DNA of 64,000 nucleotides from Kutzneria chonburiensis (lineage in GTDB: Bacteria; Actinomycetota; Actinomycetes; Mycobacteriales; Pseudonocardiaceae), in assembly GCF_028622115.1 (NCBI RefSeq), contig NZ_CP097263.1, positions 6,510,001 through 6,574,000 on the forward strand, written 5' to 3'. The notes under the pieces were generated by a model. The model had not been told where the DNA came from, made no database searches, and saw nothing but the letters and a program-made list of their open reading frames with translations. This document shows positions 8,182-18,394 of the stretch, one piece after another. Numbering within the stretch: position 1 is the first letter of the stretch; the number at the start of each line of letters is the position of its first letter. The translations under genes were made by a program, and so were the position numbers.

Positions 8182-9459
8182 TCAGCCGCGAATTGTGTCG
8201 ATGACCAGGGCGGTCGGCTTGGCGGTGTCGCCGATGGCGATGCCGTTGGTGAGCGCGTCACGGCCGGCGTCGAACAGTTCCGGTGTGTCGGTGCGCAGTT
8301 CGAGCAGCGGCTGTCCCTTTTGGACGGTGTCGCCGGGCTTGGCCAGGCAGAGCACGCCGGCGCCGTGCTGCACCGGGTCCTCCTTGCGGGCCCGGCCGGC
8401 GCCGAGACGCCAAGCGGCGACGCCGATGGCGTAGGCGTCCAGGCCCGTCAGCACGCCGTCCTCGGCGGCCTCGACGACCTCGACGTGCTTGGCGGAAGGC
8501 AGCGGGGCCTCGGGGTCGCCGCCCTGCGCGGCGATCATCCGGCACCACGTCTCGTACGCGTCGCCGGACGCCAGCACGGCGGCCGGGTCCACATCGGACA
8601 GTCCGGCCAGCGACAGCATCTCCCGAGCCAGCGCGACGGTCAGCTCGACGACGTCGGCCGGGCCGCCGCCCTTGAGCACCTCGACCGACTCGGCCACCTC
8701 GACGGCGTTGCCGACGGCCCGGCCCAGCGGCACCGACATGTCGGTCAGGACAGCGCTGATACGAAGCCCGTGGTCGACGCCGATGGACACCAGCGCCCGG
8801 GCCAACTCGGTGGCGTCGGCCAGGTTCTTCATGAACGCGCCCGAGCCGACCTTGACGTCCAGCACCAGCGCGCCGGCGCCCTCGGCGATCTTCTTGCTCA
8901 TGATCGAGCTGGCGATCAGCGGCACCGACTCGACGGTCCCGGTGACGTCACGCAGCGCGTACAGCTTGCGGTCGGCCGGGGCCAGGCCTTCGGTGGCGGC
9001 GCAGACGACCGCGCCGACCGAGCGCAGCTGAGCCCGAATGTCCTCAGTGGACAGCTGAGCCCGCCAACCCGGGATGGACTCCAGCTTGTCCAGCGTGCCG
9101 CCGGTGTGGCCGAGTCCACGGCCGGAAAGCTGCGGCACGGCCGCGCCGCAGGCCGCGACCAGGGGCGCCAGCGGCAGCGTGATCTTGTCGCCGACGCCGC
9201 CGGTGGAGTGCTTGTCCACGGTCGGCCGGTCCACGTGCAGGGTCAGCCGCTCGCCCGACTCGACCATGGCCCGGGTCCACCGGGCGGTCTCGTCGGACGT
9301 CATGCCGTTCAACAGGATCGCCATGGCCAGCGCCGACATCTGCTCGTCGGCCACCACGCCGTGGGTGTAAGCGTCGACCACCCAGTCGATCTGCTCGCCG
9401 GACAGGACGTGTCGGTCCCGCTTGGCCCGGATGATGTCGACGGCATTGAAGTGACTCAC
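8182..9459 (-). CDS. deoA: Thymidine phosphorylase
   Basis: Phosphorolysis of thymidine/deoxyuridine to base plus deoxyribose-1-phosphate; cytoplasmic pyrimidine salvage. 425 residues, in the family range. The glycosyltransferase-family helical domain (MSALAMAILLNGMT) and the phosphate-binding signature DKHSTGGVGDK are clear. The GTG at 9459 overlaps the cdd stop in a GTGA junction, indicating translational coupling. It is the last gene of the bmp-nup-cdd-deoA operon. The apparent upstream extension of the frame to 9681 lies inside cdd and is not coding. Confidence 0.96.
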   Translation of the reverse strand: MSHFNAVDIIRAKRDRHVLSGEQIDWVVDAYTHGVVADEQMSALAMAILLNGMTSDETARWTRAMVESGERLTLHVDRPTVDKHSTGGVGDKITLPLAPLVAACGAAVPQLSGRGLGHTGGTLDKLESIPGWRAQLSTEDIRAQLRSVGAVVCAATEGLAPADRKLYALRDVTGTVESVPLIASSIMSKKIAEGAGALVLDVKVGSGAFMKNLADATELARALVSIGVDHGLRISAVLTDMSVPLGRAVGNAVEVAESVEVLKGGGPADVVELTVALAREMLSLAGLSDVDPAAVLASGDAYETWCRMIAAQGGDPEAPLPSAKHVEVVEAAEDGVLTGLDAYAIGVAAWRLGAGRARKEDPVQHGAGVLCLAKPGDTVQKGQPLLELRTDTPELFDAGRDALTNGIAIGDTAKPTALVIDTIRG

Positions 9460-9845
9460 GGCAGGTCCTCTGGTCCGAACGCGTCTGGCAGAACTTCCCG
9501 CATCGTAAGCACACCGCGCGGCGTGTCCACCAGACAGTCCGGGCCGCCGAGCTCGTAGACGATCTGACGGCAGCGGCCGCACGGCATGAGCAACTCGCCC
9601 TCGCCGCTGCGACAGGCCACCGCCACGAACCGGCCGCCGCCGGTCAGCCGCAGCTGCCCGGCCATCGTGCACTCGGCGCACAACGCCACACCGTAGGCGG
9701 CGTTCTCGATGTTGCAGCCGGTCACGACACGGCCGTCGTCACACAGGGCGGCGGCCCCGACCTGCAACCCCGAGTAGGGGCAGTAGGCCGACGCCGCCGC
9801 GACCACGGCCAGTCGCCGCAGTTCATCCCAGTCCACAGTGGACAA
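9456..9845 (-). CDS. cdd: Cytidine deaminase
   Basis: Hydrolytic deamination of cytidine/deoxycytidine. 129 residues, typical homotetrameric length. The Zn site is CAEC (proton-shuttle Glu) and PCGRC; the substrate motif GCNIENAAYG is present. I place the start at TTG 9845, directly after the permease stop, because AGGGAA lies upstream at usable spacing; GTG 9836 is the alternative. The overlap with deoA supports joint expression. Confidence 0.95.
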   Translation of the reverse strand: MSTVDWDELRRLAVVAAASAYCPYSGLQVGAAALCDDGRVVTGCNIENAAYGVALCAECTMAGQLRLTGGGRFVAVACRSGEGELLMPCGRCRQIVYELGGPDCLVDTPRGVLTMREVLPDAFGPEDLP

Positions 9846-11111
9846 CTAACTTCCCTGTCCTCGTCGATATATCAGCCCGTCGGCCGCCGGCATTCGCAGT
9901 CGTTGCGACGACATCGCCAGCACCACGATCGTCACGATGTGCGGCAGGTACGTGGTCAGTTCCTGCGGCAGCGAGTCGATCGACAGGTACAGCAGGTAGA
10001 GCGCGCCACCGACCACAATGGACACCAGGCCGACGATCCACTTGCGACGGATCAGCTGCACCAGGGCGATCACCCAGACCAGCAGCGAGACGCCGTAGAA
10101 CAGGCCGAGCACCGTCTTGCCGTCGGTCAGCGTCTGCAAACCGTCGGCGTAGCCGAACAGCGCCGCGCCGCCGAGCAGGCCGCCGGGCCGCCAGTTGCCG
10201 AAGATCATGGCGGCCAGACCGATGTAGCCGCGGCCGTTGGTCTGGTTCTCCAGGTAGCCGTTCTGGCCGGGGGCCAGCACCAGCGCCGCGCCGCCGAGCC
10301 CGGCGAAGCCGCCGGAGATCACCACGGCGATGTACTTCTGCAGGTACACGTTGACGCCGAGCGACTCGGCCGCCACCGGGTTCTCGCCGCATGACCGCAG
10401 CCGCAGGCCGAACCGGGTGTGCCAGAGCACGACGAAGCTGATCGGCACCAGCAGGATGGTGATCATCGTCAGCGGGGACACGCCACTCAGCAGGCCGTGG
10501 AAGATGCCGGCGATGTCGGAGACCACGTACCGCTGCTGCTTCTCCAGATCCGCCAACCAGTCCGCGACCGGCTGCGCCGAGTACGTGTCGAAGGACGGCA
10601 CCTTCGGCGACTGCCGCGGGTTGTGCGACACCGGCGCGAACAACAACGTGGACAGGTACTTGGCGACGCCCGCGCCCAGCAGGTTGATCGCCACACCGGA
10701 CACGATGTGGTTGACACCGAAGGTGACCGTGGCCAGCGCGTGCAGCAGACCGCCCAGCGCACCGAACACGATGCCGCCCAGCACGGCCGCCCACGGGCCC
10801 CACTGGTAGCCGGCCCAGGCCGCGCCCCAGGTGCCGAGGATCATCATGCCCTCGAGGCCGATGTTGACCACGCCGGCCCGTTCCGCCCACAGGCCGCCGA
10901 GGCCGGCCAGCAGCAGCGGCACGGCCAGCTGCAACCCGGCCTGGATGGTCGAGGTGGCGGTGATGTTGGGCAGGCCGGTCAGGTCGGCGGTCGCCGTGAG
11001 CAGCACGATGGCGGCCAGCGTCCAGAGAACTCCGTTGGCCCAGCCGGGAATCCGGCGCTTGACCGGGGCGGCGGCGCGGGTGACCGACGCCGGAGGGTTC
11101 ATGTCGATCAC
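9846..11111 (-). CDS. Nucleoside ABC transporter permease (second subunit)
   Basis: 421-residue integral membrane protein of the BPD_transp_2 (ribose/BMP-type) permease family with about 10 hydrophobic segments. The signature region GLGGLWAERAGVVNIGLEG is a hallmark of NupC/YufQ-like permeases, and CGENPVAAESLG is the coupling-loop motif. The GTG start at 11111 overlaps the stop of the upstream permease (GTGA) and has GGGAG at good spacing; ATG 11102 is less well placed. It pairs with the next permease and the dual ATPase to import nucleosides. Confidence 0.92.
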   Translation of the reverse strand: MIDMNPPASVTRAAAPVKRRIPGWANGVLWTLAAIVLLTATADLTGLPNITATSTIQAGLQLAVPLLLAGLGGLWAERAGVVNIGLEGMMILGTWGAAWAGYQWGPWAAVLGGIVFGALGGLLHALATVTFGVNHIVSGVAINLLGAGVAKYLSTLLFAPVSHNPRQSPKVPSFDTYSAQPVADWLADLEKQQRYVVSDIAGIFHGLLSGVSPLTMITILLVPISFVVLWHTRFGLRLRSCGENPVAAESLGVNVYLQKYIAVVISGGFAGLGGAALVLAPGQNGYLENQTNGRGYIGLAAMIFGNWRPGGLLGGAALFGYADGLQTLTDGKTVLGLFYGVSLLVWVIALVQLIRRKWIVGLVSIVVGGALYLLYLSIDSLPQELTTYLPHIVTIVVLAMSSQRLRMPAADGLIYRRGQGS

Positions 11112-12186
11112 GACGCGCTCCCGGTGGTCGCGGCGGCCAGCTGGCTGCCGACCCTGCGTTGCTCGGCGGCCAGTTCGAGCCGGCGGATCACCTCGTAGGA
11201 CACGACGACCGACAGCACGATCGCGCCCTGCATGATGGTGACGATCTCCCGTGGCACCTGGATCACGTCGAGCGAGACCGCGGCCTGGTCGAGGAACGCC
11301 CACAGCAGCGCGCCGAAGGCGATACCGCCGGGGTTGTTCCGGCCGAGCAGCGCCACCGCGATACCGGTGAAACCGTAGCCCTGCGGGGAGATCAGCGTGT
11401 ACGTGTGGTCGCGGCCGAGCAGCTCCGGCAGCGCGGTGAGGCCGGCGATCGCGCCGGACAGCAGCATCGCGATGGCGATCATGCGCTTGGCGTCCACACC
11501 GCCCGCGGTGGCCGCGGTCGGCGACTCGCCGGAAGCCTGGAGCTCGAAGCCGAACCGGGTGCGGTTGAGCATCACCCAGTAGCCGACGCCGACCAGGATC
11601 GCGATCACCACGAAGCCGAACACCGTGCCGGCCGAGCCGAACGAGATGCCGGGAATCCAGTTGGACGACGGGATCGGCCGGGTGCCGATGTTGTTGTTGC
11701 TCAGCACGCCGAACGCGCCCTGCTTGATCAGCAGCGCGATGATGCCGCCGGCGATGGCGTTCAGCATGATCGTGGTGATCACCTCGCTGACGCCCCGGGT
11801 GACCTTGAGGATCGCCGGCAGCGCGGCGAACAGCGCGCCGCCGACCATGGCCACCAGGATGATCACGATCTGGCCGATGACCGGCGGCAGGTTCAGCTCG
11901 CCGCCGACGATCGCGGCCAGCACGGCGCCGATCCGGTACTGGCCTTCGACGCCGATGTTGAACAGGTTCATCTTGAACCCGATCGCCACCGCGATGCCGA
12001 CCAGGTAGTACACGCTGGCGCTGTTGACGATGTCCACGGCCGTCGTGTTGTGGCCGACCTGGACCACCATGGCGGCCAACGCCTGCGCCGGGTTGCGGCC
12101 CGAGATGATCAGCGCCACCGAGCACAGCAGCGCCGAGAACACGATGGCCACCACCGGCGGCAGCAACTTGCCACGCAGTGAGCGCA

Positions 12187-12187
<1 letters not shown>
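11108..12187 (-). CDS. Nucleoside ABC transporter permease (first subunit)
   Basis: 359 residues, NupB/YufP-like permease with about 9 membrane segments. IGFKMNLFNIGVEGQYRIGA is the family signature, and ASGESPTAATAGGVDAKRM resembles the ATPase-coupling loop. The ATG at 12187 shares its A with the stop of the ATPase gene (TGATG), so the two are translationally coupled. It carries a longer N-terminal helix than its partner permease, as is usual for this pair. Confidence 0.92.
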
Positions 12188-13740
<1,553 letters not shown>

Positions 13741-13816
13741 GGGGCAACTCCTTACAGCACTACCGCGGGCCCGGCCAATCCTGGCGGGCCCGCGGTAGGG
13801 GTGCTTGCCGCTGGTG

Positions 13817-14971
13817 TCAGCTGCCGGACAGCGTCGAGGGGACCTTGATCGCGCCGGAGATGATCTGCGCCTTGTAGGCGTCGACGGTGCTCTTGATGTC
13901 GTCGATCTTGCCGCCGGAGGTGGCGTAGTCGACGCCGCCGACCGAGAGGTCGAAGACCTTCGGGATGGCGGTCAGGTCGTTGGACGCCACGCCGCGCAGG
14001 AAGTCGTACACCGCGGTGTCGACCCGCTTCATCATCGAGGAGATGATGATGTCCTTGTCGTCGGCCACGCCGGCCTGCTTGTACTGGTCGGAGTCGACGC
14101 CGATGGCGTAGCTGCCGCCCTTGGCCTTGACCGCGTCGAAGATGCCCTTGCCGGAGTTGCCGGCGGCCTGGTAGATCACGTCGGCGCCGGCGGCCAGCTC
14201 ACCCTGGGCGACGAGGCGGCCCTTGTCCGGGGCCTGGAAGCCGGTGAAGTCGCCGGCCGGGGTGATGTACTTGTCCTCGATCTTGATGTCCGGCGCGGCC
14301 GCCTTGGCGCCCGCGTCGAAGCCGGCCTGGAACTTCTGGATCAGCGGCACGTTCACGCCGCCGACGAAGCCGACGTGGCAGGACTTGGACTTGTAGGCCG
14401 CGATCACGCCGACCAGGAAGGAGCCCTGCTCCTCGGTGAAGGTCAGCGGGGTGACGTTGGGCGAGTTCTCCACCGTGGAGTCGACGATGGCGAACTTGGT
14501 GTTCGGGAAGTCCTTGGCCACGTTCTGCAGGGCCGGGCCGTAGGCGAAGCCGACCGTGACGATCGGGTTGTAGCCCTCCTGGGCCAGCTGGCGCAGCCGG
14601 GTCTCCTTGGCCGCGTCCGACTCGTTCGGCGCGGCGGTGGTCTCCTTGATGTTGTCGGCCTTGATGCCCAGCTGCGACTTGGCCAGGTCAAGGCCGGCCG
14701 CCGCCGCGTCGTTGAACGACGCGTCGCCGCGGCCGCCGATGTCGTAGGCCAGGCCGACCTTGAGCGCGCTGCCGTCGACCTTGGTCGAGGCGGAGGTGGT
14801 GGTCGTGCCGGCCGCCGCTGCGGTGGGCGGCGTGGCCAGCTTGCAGCCGCTGCTGCCCGACGAGCTGCTGCCGCCGCTCGGGCTGGACGCACTGTCCTTG
14901 GCACACGCGGCCAGCGACACGACGCTGGTCAGCGCGATCGCCGCTACCGCTACTCCACGCATTCGACGCAC
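13817..14971 (-). CDS. BMP-family nucleoside-binding lipoprotein
   Basis: Extracellular substrate-binding component of the nucleoside ABC importer. 384 residues from the GTG at 14971 (GGGAGAGG upstream; ATG 14962 is possible). Signal peptide MRRMRGVAVAAIALTS with lipobox LAAC, then a Ser/Gly/Thr linker and a periplasmic-binding fold with BMP motifs (VGLAYDIGGRGDASFND, VGFVGGVNVPLIQKF, IYQAAGNSGKGIFDAV, AIGVDSDQY). First gene of the operon; a 76-nt gap before the ATPase gene may allow higher lipoprotein expression. Confidence 0.94.
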   Translation of the reverse strand: MRRMRGVAVAAIALTSVVSLAACAKDSASSPSGGSSSSGSSGCKLATPPTAAAAGTTTTSASTKVDGSALKVGLAYDIGGRGDASFNDAAAAGLDLAKSQLGIKADNIKETTAAPNESDAAKETRLRQLAQEGYNPIVTVGFAYGPALQNVAKDFPNTKFAIVDSTVENSPNVTPLTFTEEQGSFLVGVIAAYKSKSCHVGFVGGVNVPLIQKFQAGFDAGAKAAAPDIKIEDKYITPAGDFTGFQAPDKGRLVAQGELAAGADVIYQAAGNSGKGIFDAVKAKGGSYAIGVDSDQYKQAGVADDKDIIISSMMKRVDTAVYDFLRGVASNDLTAIPKVFDLSVGGVDYATSGGKIDDIKSTVDAYKAQIISGAIKVPSTLSGS

Positions 14972-15173
14972 GGTTTGTCGTCCTCTCCCTGCTTCAGCGA
15001 GCTGCGATGCCCCGACCCCGTTGTCGGTGTCGGTCCCGCCGAGGGCGAAACGGTACCTCCCGGTCGCGGGGGCACGACACCGGTCACGGTCCGTGTAACC
15101 GAATCGTTGACCCTCTCGGACGAATTGTCGGCACATGGTGACTGTCCGTGACCGGGAACCGGGGTCCGTCCGC

Positions 15174-15179
15174 TAGCGT
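15174..15179 (+). promoter_or_regulatory. Predicted -10 box (TAGCGT) of the toxin/immunity operon
   Basis: The 244-nt divergent region between the BMP lipoprotein and the toxin gene contains TAGCGT 36 nt before the toxin start. The same hexamer is used in other good promoter candidates in this window. No convincing -35 is visible, and the assignment is by pattern only. Confidence 0.4.
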
Positions 15180-15215
15180 CGTAGCCGGCAGACCAGGACA
15201 GGGGGAGGCCATGCC

Positions 15216-16613
15216 GTGAGCGGATTCGAGACCGACCCGGACCATCTGCGCCGGTCCGGCGGCATGCTGTCGAAGTTCGGCCAGACCGTCGGCAAGGCCG
15301 GCGAGAAGCTCGAGGACACCGGCCAGCACCTCGTCGAGCACGCGTCCGGCGACCGCTCCGGCGTCGGCTCCGTGGTCGCCAAGTTCTCCGGCCGGGCCAT
15401 GTCCATCCTCGGCAAGGTCTTCCAGCAGGGCGGCCGAGTCGCCGACAAGGCCGGCCAGAACCTGCACAAGACCGGCGACCTGCACGAGGGCGCCGACCGC
15501 GAGGCCAAGGATTTGATCTCCCGGCAACACCCGGACAACAAGTCCAAGCATCTGCCCGGCGGGAGCACCCGGACCGCCTCCGCGGTGACCAGCGGCGGCA
15601 AGGAGTCGGCTCCCAAGAAGCTGCCGGGTGGCGAGGAGCACAAGCCGGAGCACGTCGGCGAGGGCAGCGGCGGCAAGCGGGACAAGGACCCGCACTTCTC
15701 CGGTGACCTCAACGAGCCGGCCGGCGCCACCCGGATCAGCTCGGCCGACATGCCGCCGCCCTCGCGAGACACGACGCCGCGCAAGCTCGCCAATCTGAAG
15801 GGCGCACCCGGTGTCGTCACGGACGACACCGGCCTGATCACCCATGTCGGCGACAAAACCGCCGACGGGCATCTCACCGACATCGCACGGCACCGCGCCA
15901 ATCAGTACCGAGAAGCACAGCAGCAGGCGAAGAACGACAAGCTCGAATACGAGAGCAAGCTCAAAGAGCACGAAAAGAAGATGGAGACGTACCGTCAGGA
16001 CAAGGCGGACTGGGTCAACCACCGTCGGCAAGAGGCCGCCGCAGCCAAAGAAGAGGGTCGCGAGCCGAACTTCCGCCCTGAGCCCAAGATGCCTGAGAAG
16101 CCAAACCTCCCCGCCAGCGCGGCTAACCGGATCAATGACGACAACGTCGGCCTCACGTCCGCCGCGATGGACCGGCGCACAGGTCTGGTCTACGAAGGCA
16201 TCAACGGAAAGACCGGCGACGTCATCAAACCCGCCGACCTTCACCCGACACTGCGCAAGCAGTACGAGGACATGATCAACAAACCGGGCGGCTACCCGGT
16301 GGAGGACACCGACAGCGGGGCCACCCGAAGCCACCCACATCCCGACGTGCCACTCAGCCACGCCGAGGTGAAGGCGGTGAACGCCCTGCTGTGGGAACGC
16401 GAGCGAATGGGCGGCGCCGCCGCCGGATACCCCACCGGGCCCAGCGCCCTTGAAGAAATCAGCGTGGACAACTACAAGCCGTTCCGTAACGACGGCATCG
16501 AGCAGACCGGGTGCTGCGCCAACTGCCACTTCACGCTGCACGGCGTGCACAGCAACGCCGGCAGTTACGATCGGTTCCCGCCAGGCAGGTTGATCCCGGG
16601 GAAGAGGTCATGA
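15216..16613 (+). CDS. Polymorphic toxin: ESX-like N-terminus plus YwqJ-type deaminase C-terminus
   Basis: 465 residues. The N-terminus MSGFETDPDHLRRSGGMLSK and the following amphipathic helices (to about residue 100) resemble ESX-associated DUF2580/WXG100-like export domains; there is no Sec signal. A Lys/Gly/Pro-rich linker and a charged coiled coil (about 225-285) follow. The C-terminal domain (about 310-465) has the zinc-deaminase signature of YwqJ-like toxins: His382-Ala-Glu384 in SHAEVKAVN and Cys434-Ala-Asn-Cys437 in CCANCHFTLHG. Family knowledge: such domains deaminate bases, but the exact substrate is unknown. GTG 15216 follows GGGGGAGG; the ATG at 15211 runs straight into a stop. 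It overlaps the first YwqK gene by ATGA. Confidence 0.85.
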   Translation: MSGFETDPDHLRRSGGMLSKFGQTVGKAGEKLEDTGQHLVEHASGDRSGVGSVVAKFSGRAMSILGKVFQQGGRVADKAGQNLHKTGDLHEGADREAKDLISRQHPDNKSKHLPGGSTRTASAVTSGGKESAPKKLPGGEEHKPEHVGEGSGGKRDKDPHFSGDLNEPAGATRISSADMPPPSRDTTPRKLANLKGAPGVVTDDTGLITHVGDKTADGHLTDIARHRANQYREAQQQAKNDKLEYESKLKEHEKKMETYRQDKADWVNHRRQEAAAAKEEGREPNFRPEPKMPEKPNLPASAANRINDDNVGLTSAAMDRRTGLVYEGINGKTGDVIKPADLHPTLRKQYEDMINKPGGYPVEDTDSGATRSHPHPDVPLSHAEVKAVNALLWERERMGGAAAGYPTGPSALEEISVDNYKPFRNDGIEQTGCCANCHFTLHGVHSNAGSYDRFPPGRLIPGKRS

Positions 16614-16972
16614 AGCGAATCGACGTCTACAGCGACAGTGTGGAACGTGACGACACACTGGGCCTTGTGCACGACGGCGAACCTTTCACGGGCGAGCTGG
16701 TCGATGCCTGGGGCGACACGCTGCTCTCGTTGGTGACCTACCACAACGGGCGGCGGCACGGTCCTGTCAAGGAATGGTACGAGGACGGGACCCTCAAGTC
16801 GGAAGGCACGAACCAGAACGGTATCGCCGTCGGTACGTTGCGCGAATGGCACAACAACGGAGCGTTGGCCGTGGAAAAGCTGTTCAACGACCGCGGCGAG
16901 CTGGTGAGCGAGAAGCACTGGGACGAGGACGGTGCTCCGGAGCCGTACCGACCGACCGGCATGCCCGAATGA
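16610..16972 (+). CDS. YwqK-family (MORN_2) antitoxin/immunity protein 1
   Basis: 120 residues beginning MKRIDVYSDSVERDD. It holds MORN_2-like strands: EPFTGELVDAWGD, YHNGRRHGPVKEWYEDG, GTLREWHNNGALAVEKLF. The family module in this locus is FTGE, then YxDGxxxGP, then YPDGTxxSEG, then GEWxxWYPDGxL, then a DRWG or RGEL turn. The ATG overlaps the toxin stop by 4 nt, so it is the most likely cognate immunity protein for the toxin. YwqK family members are annotated as antitoxins partnering YwqJ-type toxins. Confidence 0.85.
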   Translation: MKRIDVYSDSVERDDTLGLVHDGEPFTGELVDAWGDTLLSLVTYHNGRRHGPVKEWYEDGTLKSEGTNQNGIAVGTLREWHNNGALAVEKLFNDRGELVSEKHWDEDGAPEPYRPTGMPE

Positions 16973-17232
16973 TCACTCGCATCGACGTCCAGGACGGCGA
17001 GGAGGACGGCCCGGAGATCGAGTACTTCCCGGACGGAACCAAGGAATCCGAGGGAACCTATTCGAAGGGCACGGTCGTGGGCGAGTGGCGAACGTGGTAC
17101 CCGAATGGCCAGCTCAAGCAGTTCAGCCACTTCGATCGCTGGGGTGCTCTGCGCAAGCGGCAGCGGTGGGACGAGCAGGGCAACCTCATCGACGAGCTGG
17201 AGAGCCCGGGCTTCCACGGGGACCAATGGTGA
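16969..17232 (+). CDS. YwqK-family protein 2, shortened
   Basis: 87 residues, against 120-124 for its neighbours. It begins MITRIDVQDGEEDGPEIEYF. Compared with the next gene, the stretch containing PFTGEVV and the first MORN strand (about 38 residues) is missing, and the frame resumes at EYFPDGTKESEG. The remainder (GEWRTWYPNGQLKQF, HFDRWGALRKRQRW) is intact. The start overlaps the preceding stop (ATGA). It may be a decaying immunity paralogue or a functional half-module. Confidence 0.8.
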   Translation: MITRIDVQDGEEDGPEIEYFPDGTKESEGTYSKGTVVGEWRTWYPNGQLKQFSHFDRWGALRKRQRWDEQGNLIDELESPGFHGDQW

Positions 17233-17603
17233 GACGGGTCACCCGAGAGCTCACGACTTCGGACACCGACGACGGGTGGATGGTCCGGGTCGACGGCGTG
17301 CCGTTCACGGGCGAGGTCGTGGACACCAAGGACGGCCAGCTGGAAGGGATCACGACGTACCGGGACGGGGAACTGGACGGGCCGGAGTGCTGGTACTACC
17401 CGGACGGCACGAAGGAATCCGAGGGGCAGCACTCGATGGGCACCGTCGTCGGCGAGTGGCGGATGTGGTACCCGGACGGGAAACTCAAGGAGTTCAACGT
17501 CTTCGACCGGTGGGGCAGCATTCGCAAGATCCAGCGCTGGGACGAGCGCGGCAATCTCGTCCAGGACACGGAGCATCAGGGCGCTCATGGCGGCGAGTGG
17601 TGA
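17229..17603 (+). CDS. YwqK-family antitoxin/immunity protein 3
   Basis: 124 residues from GTG 17229 (GTGA overlap with the previous stop; an in-frame ATG lies 3 nt upstream). Full module: VPFTGEVVDTKDG, YRDGELDGPECWYYPDG, TVVGEWRMWYPDGKLKEF, VFDRWGSIRKIQRWDERG, ending HQGAHGGEW. The N-terminal residues RELTTSDTDDGWMVRVD are shared almost exactly with protein 5 of the array, showing a recent duplication. Confidence 0.83.
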   Translation: MRRVTRELTTSDTDDGWMVRVDGVPFTGEVVDTKDGQLEGITTYRDGELDGPECWYYPDGTKESEGQHSMGTVVGEWRMWYPDGKLKEFNVFDRWGSIRKIQRWDERGNLVQDTEHQGAHGGEW

Positions 17604-17607
17604 CGAT

Positions 17608-17982
17608 ATGCGTCGTATCGACATCGACGGACCCGAGGGTGCGCGGGATGGCTTCGACCGGCTCGTCCACAACGGTGAGCTCTTCACCGGCGAGGCCGTC
17701 ACGGTCGAAGGCGGCAAGGTCCTCGCGCTGACCACCTACCAGGACGGCCGGGAACACGGTCCATGGTGGGAGATATACCCCGACGGGACCAAACGCCATG
17801 AAGGAACGTTCGACCACGGGAACACGGCGGGCGAATGGCGCACCTGGTTTCCGGATGGCAGGCTTCAGTCCTACCAGGTGTTCGACCGCTGGGGTGACCT
17901 GCGCAAGACGCAGCAGTGGGACGAACACGGCGGTGTCATCGAGGACAAGATATACGACGGGACCCACTGCGGTGAATGGTGA
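17608..17982 (+). CDS. YwqK-family antitoxin/immunity protein 4
   Basis: 124 residues beginning MRRIDIDGPEGARDGF. Module strands ELFTGEAVTVEGG, YQDGREHGPWWEIYPDG, NTAGEWRTWFPDGRLQSY and VFDRWGDLRKTQQWDEHG, ending DGTHCGEW. The start is taken at ATG 17608, 4 nt after the previous stop, because it matches the length and N-terminus of its paralogues; an ATG at 17587 would overlap by 17 nt. The N-terminus differs from proteins 3 and 5 and resembles proteins 1 and 6. Confidence 0.8.
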   Translation: MRRIDIDGPEGARDGFDRLVHNGELFTGEAVTVEGGKVLALTTYQDGREHGPWWEIYPDGTKRHEGTFDHGNTAGEWRTWFPDGRLQSYQVFDRWGDLRKTQQWDEHGGVIEDKIYDGTHCGEW

Positions 17983-18019
17983 ACACACGTCACCCGAGGG
18001 AGATTCACGCCTGAGCCCG

Positions 18020-18394
18020 GTGAGACGAATCGCCCGGGAGCTCACGACTTCCGACACCGACGACGGGTGGATGGTCCGGGTCGACGATATGCCGTTCACG
18101 GGTGAAGTCGTCGATACGGAGAACGGCCAGATGGTTGGGGTGACCGGCTACCGGGACGGCCTCGAGCACGGCTCGTCGGTGGAATACTTCCCGGACGGCA
18201 GCAAGCACGTCGAGGGGCAGTCCGCCGAGGGTTACCCGGTCGGTGAGTGGCGGGAGTGGTACCCGGGCGGCAAGCTCAAGTCGTACAAGGTGCTTGATCG
18301 CTGGGGTGACCTGCGCAAGTCGCAGGTCCGGGACGCGGACGGCGTGTTGATCGAGGACAGCGAATCCCAAGGTCTGCACGGGGGCCAGTGGTGA
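18020..18394 (+). CDS. YwqK-family antitoxin/immunity protein 5
   Basis: 124 residues from GTG 18020, the only usable in-frame start that gives the paralogue length; GAGGGAGA lies upstream but about 18 nt away. Strongly similar to protein 3 at the N-terminus (RELTTSDTDDGWMVRVDD) and to protein 4 near the end (DRWGDLRKSQ), suggesting recombination between array members. The 37-nt spacer before it is the only real gap in the array. Confidence 0.8.
   Translation: MRRIARELTTSDTDDGWMVRVDDMPFTGEVVDTENGQMVGVTGYRDGLEHGSSVEYFPDGSKHVEGQSAEGYPVGEWREWYPGGKLKSYKVLDRWGDLRKSQVRDADGVLIEDSESQGLHGGQW

Noticed and set aside
15211-15219. ATG at 15211 as start of the toxin gene
   Set aside because: It reads ATG CCG TGA and stops at once; the GTG at 15216 starts the long frame.
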